Positions 59,020 through 64,000 of a DNA stretch of 64,000 bases are shown one piece after another; the first letter of the stretch is position 1, and the number at the start of each line of letters is the position of its first letter. Under the pieces are notes generated by a model, which saw only the letters and a list, made by a program, of their open reading frames with translations, was not told where the DNA came from and did no database searches. The position numbers were made by a program, and so were the translations under genes. The stretch covers positions 2,916,001 through 2,980,000 of the forward strand of contig JAQFVV010006274.1 of the NCBI GenBank assembly GCA_028023455.1, read 5' to 3'. The stretch is from Epiperipatus broadwayi. Its lineage: Eukaryota; Onychophora; Udeonychophora; Euonychophora; Peripatidae.

Positions 59020-59185
59020 GGGATTTGAACTCAGACCTTCAAGCTCCCTGTAGTTATTCATTCCATCCTATACAACCACTACACATGACCAAATACATGT
59101 GAGAAAGATAAATGATCTCCAATATATATATTTCATGCTGAACCAGCACTCATCAGTTAGTCCAGATCATCATCTCCCATATATA
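59020..59185 (-). repeat. tRNA-related short repeat 'X', best copy
   Basis: Minus orientation: GGAGATGATGATCTGGACTA, hammerhead core, TGGAGATCATTTATCTTTCT, then a tRNA-like portion GTGGTTGTATAGGATGG (A-box-like) and GAGTTCAAATCCC (a near-perfect B box, about 59,037-59,025). The B box is the best-matching Pol III element in the window. In this family the ribozyme core lies upstream of the tRNA-like part, the reverse of the usual SINE order. Confidence 0.65.
59131..59156 (-). ncRNA. Hammerhead core in repeat X
   Basis: Minus strand: CTGATGA (59,156-59,150), stem II GTGCT / GGTTC / AGCAT with five contiguous pairs (first is G-U), GAAA (59,134-59,131). No inserted bases and all invariant residues are present. 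Following bases can form an A-T stem III with a TATA loop and an ATT triplet, but the proximal stem I pairs do not close; pairing resumes seven bases out (GATGATGATC with GATCATTTATC). Confidence 0.5.
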
Positions 59186-59453
59186 TATATATATATATAC
59201 AAATCAATATATATATATCAAAATACATATATATATATATATATACAAATCAATATATATATATCAAAATACAGTACAATTTATATAAATTATATTCTTT
59301 TAGAAGTACTTTCGACTATACACTTTGTAGTTTTTATCAACTATATAACGTTGAATAATCAAACGAGACAACCCTTAGCAATACCCGTAGTTCAATTCAG
59401 ATTTCCCACAATTCTGTTATCTTAACATTTGATGACTGATGATTCATTAACAT

Positions 59454-60071
59454 TTAGCGATTTCTTGAAATCAACATAGCCTCTTTTATTTTACGTTTAT
59501 TATGACAACGTTCAATTTGAATAATTTTCATATTTTTATAATCAAATTTAAATCCATATCGACAAGATTTATTATGATCAAATATAACAGATGATGAAGG
59601 TTTATTTACATCTGTTCCATATTGATTCTCTTTTTGAATTCTTTTATATAAAAGCATATGTTCTTTTCTTTTCTTCTCAAATGTACACTTAGATTCACCA
59701 ATGTATTGTACACCGCATCCACATATCAATCTATATATAATAGAATTTTGATTAAACTTTGAATTTTGAATTTTAGAATTATTAAGCAATCTATTTATGT
59801 TATTTGTAGAGAAAAAATCAATATGACACAAACCATTATAAATTTTCCTAATAAACTTGACCTGCTCATCTGATATAAATGGCATTGAAATCCATTTCAT
59901 TTTGATATTTTTATTTTTAATTTTATTATAGTGTTGATTTCTTTTAAATCCTTTAATAATATTAGCAATTACATTTTTATAATAACCAATTTTCAACAAG
60001 TCATTAACAAATAAATGTACATTTTTAATAATATTAGCAATTACATTTTTATAATAACCAATTTTCAACAA
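59454..60071 (-). CDS. Penelope-like GIY-YIG endonuclease ORF, left arm (partial)
   Basis: 205 codons. N-terminal region (KMKWISMPFISDEQVKFIRK) matches the PLE linker between RT and endonuclease. The endonuclease begins IIYRLICGCGVQYIGESKCT, where YRL...QYIG is the GIY-YIG signature with the PLE-type CGC. EKKRKEHM follows, where the usual basic helix has R-x-K-E-H. The end, KMKIIQIERCHNKRKIKEAM, corresponds to the PLE C-terminus. The RT domain is absent, so this is a 5'-truncated copy of a protein normally about 800 residues long. Its first ~30 residues include a duplicated LKIGYYKNVIANIIK segment from the 74-bp repeat. Probably not expressed. Confidence 0.8.
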   Translation of the reverse strand: MLKIGYYKNVIANIIKNVHLFVNDLLKIGYYKNVIANIIKGFKRNQHYNKIKNKNIKMKWISMPFISDEQVKFIRKIYNGLCHIDFFSTNNINRLLNNSKIQNSKFNQNSIIYRLICGCGVQYIGESKCTFEKKRKEHMLLYKRIQKENQYGTDVNKPSSSVIFDHNKSCRYGFKFDYKNMKIIQIERCHNKRKIKEAMLISRNR

Positions 60072-60139
60072 GTCATTAACAAATAAATGTACATTTTTAA
60101 TTTTATAAAATTAAAAATGTACATTTATTTGTTAATGAC

Positions 60140-60742
60140 TTGTTGAAAATTGGTTATTATAAAAATGTAATTGCTAATATTATTAAAGGATTTAAAAGAA
60201 ATCAACACTATAATAAAATTAAAAATAAAAATATCAAAATGAAATGGATTTCAATGCCATTTATATCAGATGAGCAGGTCAAGTTTATTAGGAAAATTTA
60301 TAATGGTTTGTGTTATATTGCTTTTTTCTCTACAAATAACATAAATAGATTGCTTAATAATTCTAAAATTCAAAATTCAAAGTTTAATCAAAATTCTATT
60401 ATATATAGATTGATATGTGGATGCGGCGTACAATACATTGGTGAATCTAAGTGTACATTTGAGAAGAGAATAAAAGAACATATGCTTTTATATAAAAGAA
60501 TTCAAAAAGAGAATCAATATGGAACAGATGTAAATAAACCTTCATCATCTGTTATATTTGATCATAATAAATCTTGTCAATATAGATTTAAATTTGATTA
60601 TAAAAATATGAAAATTATTCAAATTGAACGTCGTCATAATAAACGTAAAATAAAAGAGGCTATGTTGATTTCAAGAAATCATCAAATGTTAATGAATCAC
60701 CAGTCATCAAATGTTAAGATAACAGAATTGTGGGAAATCTGA
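60140..60742 (+). CDS. Penelope-like GIY-YIG endonuclease ORF, right arm (partial)
   Basis: 200 codons, nearly identical to the left-arm ORF (for example CQYRFKF here against CRYGFKF) but without the N-terminal duplication and with a longer C-terminus (SRNHQMLMNHQSSNVKITEL) because the stop seen on the left is not present. GIY-YIG motifs as in the left arm, here with the conserved FEKRIKEH. RT is missing. Intact as a frame but truncated at the 5' side by the palindrome centre. Confidence 0.8.
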   Translation: MLKIGYYKNVIANIIKGFKRNQHYNKIKNKNIKMKWISMPFISDEQVKFIRKIYNGLCYIAFFSTNNINRLLNNSKIQNSKFNQNSIIYRLICGCGVQYIGESKCTFEKRIKEHMLLYKRIQKENQYGTDVNKPSSSVIFDHNKSCQYRFKFDYKNMKIIQIERRHNKRKIKEAMLISRNHQMLMNHQSSNVKITELWEI

Positions 60743-60796
60743 ATTGAACTATGGGTATTGTTAAGGGTTGCCTCATTTTGATTATTCTACATTATA

Positions 60797-60840
60797 TAGT
60801 TGATAAAGACTACAAAGTGTATAGTCGAAAGTACTTCTAA
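60797..60840 (+). ncRNA. Degenerate hammerhead-like motif in PLE 3' flank
   Basis: TTGATAA (60,800-60,806; consensus CTGANGA, so two core changes), an A, stem II GACTA / nine-base loop / TAGTC, GAAA (60,827-60,830), then G-TA-C, triplet CTT and three stem I pairs. The inverted counterpart is in the left arm near 59,290-59,345. Position just 3' of a PLE ORF agrees with the known presence of hammerheads in PLE terminal repeats. Expected to be inactive. Confidence 0.4.
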
Positions 60841-60935
60841 AAGAATATAATTTATATAAATTGTACTGTATTTTGATATATATATATATTGATTTGTATA
60901 TTACATATATTGTGAAATGAATACAGATATCAAAC

Positions 60936-60942
<7 letters not shown>

Positions 60943-61006
<64 letters not shown>
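60943..61006. repeat. (TA)n microsatellite
   Basis: About 60 bp of alternating TA between the PLE palindrome and a repeat X fragment. Confidence 0.9.
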
Positions 61007-61007
<1 letters not shown>

Positions 61008-61009
<2 letters not shown>

Positions 61010-61092
61010 CAGTGCTCAGTTATATTAAGATAGCAAATCTTCAAACTTTAATGGACAGACCTCACTCTTCTCCTCCCTCAATATCTTCAACC
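61008..61092 (-). repeat. Repeat X fragment cut by the assembly gap
   Basis: Shares ATCAGTGCTCAGTTATATTA and GACAG...CTCACTC-type words with the copies at 49.0 and 57.9 kb and stops at the run of N. Confidence 0.6.
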
Positions 61093-61592
61093 NNNNNNNN
61101 NNNNNNNNNNNNNNNNNNNNNNNNNNNNNNNNNNNNNNNNNNNNNNNNNNNNNNNNNNNNNNNNNNNNNNNNNNNNNNNNNNNNNNNNNNNNNNNNNNNN
61201 NNNNNNNNNNNNNNNNNNNNNNNNNNNNNNNNNNNNNNNNNNNNNNNNNNNNNNNNNNNNNNNNNNNNNNNNNNNNNNNNNNNNNNNNNNNNNNNNNNNN
61301 NNNNNNNNNNNNNNNNNNNNNNNNNNNNNNNNNNNNNNNNNNNNNNNNNNNNNNNNNNNNNNNNNNNNNNNNNNNNNNNNNNNNNNNNNNNNNNNNNNNN
61401 NNNNNNNNNNNNNNNNNNNNNNNNNNNNNNNNNNNNNNNNNNNNNNNNNNNNNNNNNNNNNNNNNNNNNNNNNNNNNNNNNNNNNNNNNNNNNNNNNNNN
61501 NNNNNNNNNNNNNNNNNNNNNNNNNNNNNNNNNNNNNNNNNNNNNNNNNNNNNNNNNNNNNNNNNNNNNNNNNNNNNNNNNNNNNNNNNNNN
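61093..61592. other. Assembly gap (500 N)
   Basis: Exactly 500 unknown bases, likely a placeholder length. Open frames drawn across it are meaningless. Confidence 0.98.
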
Positions 61593-61920
61593 GGATTATA
61601 AATAAAAAATAATAATTTATACATATTTTAAATTTCATTTCTACAAATAGTTGTGATGTGTTTAGATTTTAATTCAGTCATTGTTTTTTTTTTAAGTTTA
61701 TGTGTAAGTTTTTTGTATCATTCTCCCCAGTTAGTAATATATAACACCTTTTATTCCAGTATTAATATACCTATCTGTTTTTTTTCTTTTTCTAGGAATT
61801 TAATAGTTTTTATAACTTCTTTCAAAAATAAAAAGATGTTTAGGTAAATGTATGTGTTGGAAAGAAAAAATATTTATATGATAATTTGTTTGGCAATTTA
61901 TTGGTTAAGCAAATATGTCT
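61593..61920. other. AT-rich interval, no gene seen
   Basis: No supported feature. Confidence 0.35.
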
Positions 61921-61924
61921 ATGT

Positions 61925-62035
61925 GGCTCCAATTGGTAGAGTGTCTTAAATAATTGAATGGTGTATCAGGTTGTAGCTCATCACTACAACACCCCTTCAC
62001 TAACAGGGTTAAAATTCTAACTTATGGATAGAATT
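61925..62035 (+). repeat. Possible tRNA-derived short repeat
   Basis: TGGCTCCAATTGGTAGAGTG resembles a tRNA D-arm with A box. About 75 bp on, GGGTTAAAATTCTAACT resembles a B box. The spacing is longer than in a tRNA, so an inserted or SINE-like derivative is more likely. No T-arm/acceptor pairing is evident. Confidence 0.4.
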
Positions 62036-62229
62036 TTATCACTAACATATAAGTATGTGTTTGTTTAATGCTGGATTGAGTTAGGTTTCAATGAAGGGTT
62101 TTTAAAAAATTACTCCAATGTTGCTTAATTTTATCAGCTAGTCTTTCAAAATTACTTTACACTTTCTTTTTATGGTTAAATCATATATATTTAAAGTGCG
62201 ATTTGAACTTATGGTTTTTTTTCTTTTCT

Positions 62230-62980
62230 TCTTATTGATGGTTATGTGGTCCAAACAATTAACCGGTAATGTATCTCTACTTAGACGGCACATAAATTTA
62301 TTTGTTAGCCTTCATCCTGCTCCTTTTTGGAGTCTTACTGAATTTTTTTGAAGGTCTAACTAAATATTAGAGCATCCATTACTCTGTATGAATTGACTCT
62401 CCTATCTCGGTTAATGTCAAGATAACCCAATGCTTTTAAAGCATTAACCTGGGTATACCCTCATCAACAAAAAAAATATAAATATAATATCCCTAGTTAT
62501 ACTCACTTTTTTTAAATCACCTAGATATAAATATCGATATTTCCCCTGATATTGATTTTATCTCTTACTATGCTTTAATTATCACTTCTAGTTATAATTC
62601 CAGCTGGATTGTGCATTCTATAAGGCAACTGTATGTTTACGTGGAGAGTCCAAAATATGGTTTTAAAATACGGGCATATATGTTCCTCGTACCTCTCCTC
62701 CAATATCAATCTAATATGCATTATGACCAGATTGTTTTACTATTGTAAATGGTCCTTCATATTGATTGAAAAACTTATGGTACATGTTATCTTGCAGTTT
62801 ACTTACATGTGGAGTTTTTATCAAGACTTTGTCCCCTACCTTGAAATTGTAATATACCTTTTCTTTTTTATCTTTATTTCTTTGGTCAGCTATTTTCTTG
62901 AGCCTTTCATATGCTTGTAATCTTTCCTGTTCCACATTTATTTCTGAGGGATATACTGGTATAGGTATGAGTTGGTACAC
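62230..62980 (-). pseudogene. Second Gypsy element: integrase C-terminus and 3' segment
   Basis: Minus strand, 62,980-62,711: an integrase tail with AYERLKKIADQRNKDKK, NFKVGDKVLIKTPH and HKFFNQYEGPFTIVKQSG, closely paralleling the end of the 41-kb pol. The frame then meets a TAG where the first element has Trp, and the homologous remainder (GGEVRGTY) follows before a second stop. 62,640-62,240 is homologous to the 3' segment of the first element (40.6-40.9 kb). Protease, RT and RNase H are not in the window. This is a decayed insertion of a sister family. Confidence 0.7.
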
Positions 62981-63030
62981 TCATTGATTGTTTTACATAT
63001 GTATACTTTCCTTTTTTTAAAAAAAAATAT

Positions 63031-63076
<46 letters not shown>

Positions 63077-63415
63077 GGTCCATTGCATTCTAGTACTATT
63101 AAGTTAACTTATACCATATATTTGCTTTTATTGACCATAAATAGTGGTTTAGTGTTAAAAAATTGTAGTTGCATCTATTTATTTATGCTCTAACTGTTTT
63201 TGAAACATTCATAAAAACAATTTTATATATTCTTTTCAAAATAATATTTATATAAAAAGGTAACCAAATTAGCATTAACTTTCTAGTATTAAGTTTTTTT
63301 TTTAAAAAAAACAGTATATTATTTCAAAATAAAAATTTATATTCATAAACTTTTGAGCTGTCCGGTGTACAAGTTCCAAGTTGCAATCTTTGAGGTCCAT
63401 CCCTTTATTGGTTTT
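62981..63415. other. Spacer with TA array
   Basis: Contains a (TA)n run at about 63,026-63,073 and AT-rich sequence between the two minus-strand Gypsy-related frames. No coding signal. Confidence 0.4.
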
Positions 63416-64000
63416 TTAAGCACTAGCATTTCTATGCCTAATGAATGTAAAAGGACCTTCATACGTATTGCATAGTTTATGAAACTGGAAATCTCTTTGT
63501 TTAGTAATTTCTAATGTGACATTCTCTACCATGTTCCACATGTCTTGCCTATCTGGGTCATCATGTTGATAGTAGAGTGCATTTAAATGCCACAGCAAAC
63601 ATCTAAAATGATCATATACTTTGTCATCATCAAAATTTCCTAAAGTAGTGTGGTGATTGTGATAACTGATCATGGTAGCAGTCTTCTGTATTAACAATAT
63701 TATATTCTGATAGCTGCTATATAGTTCATCAGTATCTTGTCTGGAGAATACTTTAATTTTGTTTTGATGGAAAATATGAGTACGATAGAATGTTTTTAAA
63801 TATATATACAATTCATTTTCCATTTCATCTTCTTCCATGTATTTTCCCATGACATCTTTAAAATATGAGATTGTCTCACTTATTGTGAATTTATTAAGGT
63901 GGTTAGCCTTAAGAATTTGGTAGCTTAGTTTTACTTGAGATGTGGCAGTATCATCCAACTGTTCTTGTCTCACTTTATGAGATTCATGATTTATCTCAAC
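63416..64000 (-). CDS. Unidentified ORF with Gypsy-integrase-like tail, runs off the window
   Basis: At least 190 codons, open to the right edge (the frame continues upstream of the first possible start at 63,973). Most of the protein (ISETISYFKDVMGKYMEEDE; FYRTHIFHQNKIKVFSRQDT; YDHFRCLLWHLNALYYQHDD) matches nothing I recognise and is not low-complexity. The last ~25 residues, FQFHKLCNTYEGPFTFIRH, closely resemble the integrase C-terminal module in the two Gypsy copies (HKFFNTYEGPYTIVKR). It may be a chimera formed by insertion next to a Gypsy tail, an accessory ORF of a Gypsy relative, or a host exon fused to transposon sequence. Confidence 0.5.
   Translation of the reverse strand, partial: VEINHESHKVRQEQLDDTATSQVKLSYQILKANHLNKFTISETISYFKDVMGKYMEEDEMENELYIYLKTFYRTHIFHQNKIKVFSRQDTDELYSSYQNIILLIQKTATMISYHNHHTTLGNFDDDKVYDHFRCLLWHLNALYYQHDDPDRQDMWNMVENVTLEITKQRDFQFHKLCNTYEGPFTFIRHRNASA

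Larger units (their letters stand above)
59210..60900. mobile_element. Head-to-head palindrome of a Penelope-like element 3' part
   Basis: Left arm (about 59,210-60,105) and right arm (about 60,106-60,900) are inverted copies centred on TAATTTTATAAAATTA (60,098-60,113). Each arm carries the C-terminal PLE ORF reading outward, followed by the same 3' flank (CAAAGTGTATAGTCGAAAGT ... ACAAATCAATATATA). The left arm has an extra internal duplication of about 74 bp near the centre. PLEs are known for tandem and inverted partial copies; this fits that habit. It lies beside repeat X, a TA array and the assembly gap. Confidence 0.85.

Noticed and set aside
61012-61638. Long open frames across 61.0-61.6 kb
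   Set aside because: They consist almost entirely of the 500-N assembly gap.
1-64000. CRISPR arrays, bacterial operons, phage genes
   Set aside because: None seen; all coding landmarks are eukaryotic retroelements and microsatellites dominate the repeats.

Overview
The window looks like intergenic DNA from an invertebrate animal genome. It is very AT-rich and full of (TA)n tracts, with almost no open reading frame outside transposons. Its contents are Ty3/Gypsy and Penelope-like retroelements, LINE fragments, tRNA-derived short repeats, a hAT-type DNA transposon remnant and many long foldback (inverted-repeat) elements. I cannot name the species. I recognise no intact host gene. Candidate host traces are a small possible exon near 10.1-10.4 kb, a weak CDCA7-like zinc-finger remnant near 7.5 kb and an unidentified ORF running off the right edge.

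Layout. 0-8 kb: decayed LINE reverse transcriptase pieces, a tandem duplication, TA arrays and a small foldback. 8.1-8.4 kb: a foldback carrying a hammerhead-ribozyme-like motif. 10-16 kb: mostly featureless, with one decayed LINE and one tRNA-like short repeat. 16.7-18.1 kb: a composite of tandem and inverted ~456-bp units, each with a hammerhead-like motif. 19.7-20.8 kb: hAT remnant. 23.3-25.4 and 29.4-31.6 kb: two direct copies of a 2.1-kb solo-LTR-like repeat. The second sits inside a 0.5-kb-arm palindrome at 28.8-32.0 kb. 25.6-28.2 kb: 3' part of a LINE with a zinc-binding C-terminal domain. 34.1-35.7 kb: decayed Penelope-like element. 37.4-37.9 kb: a foldback with a fully canonical type-I hammerhead in each arm. 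38.2-48.7 kb: a young, nearly intact Ty3/Gypsy element on the minus strand (2.14-kb LTRs, PBS, gag, pol, polypurine tract) inserted in a TA tract. 48.7-49.7 kb: TA-centred palindromes, a short repeat and a LINE 3' end. 55.7-56.2 kb: foldback with a tRNA-like apex. 57.8-61.1 kb: copies of a short repeat with a hammerhead core, and a head-to-head palindrome of a Penelope-like GIY-YIG endonuclease ORF. 61,093-61,592 is a 500-N gap. 62.2-64.0 kb: a second, broken Gypsy pol tail and an unidentified ORF.

The most interesting theme is the recurrence of hammerhead self-cleaving RNA motifs inside foldback, tandem and tRNA-like repeats, next to Penelope-like elements. Hammerheads are known in Penelope-like elements and in small circular-RNA 'retrozymes' of animals. 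The co-varying stems seen here suggest a family of ribozyme-bearing non-autonomous elements that duplicates as tandem multimers and palindromes. Activity and mobilisation are inference.
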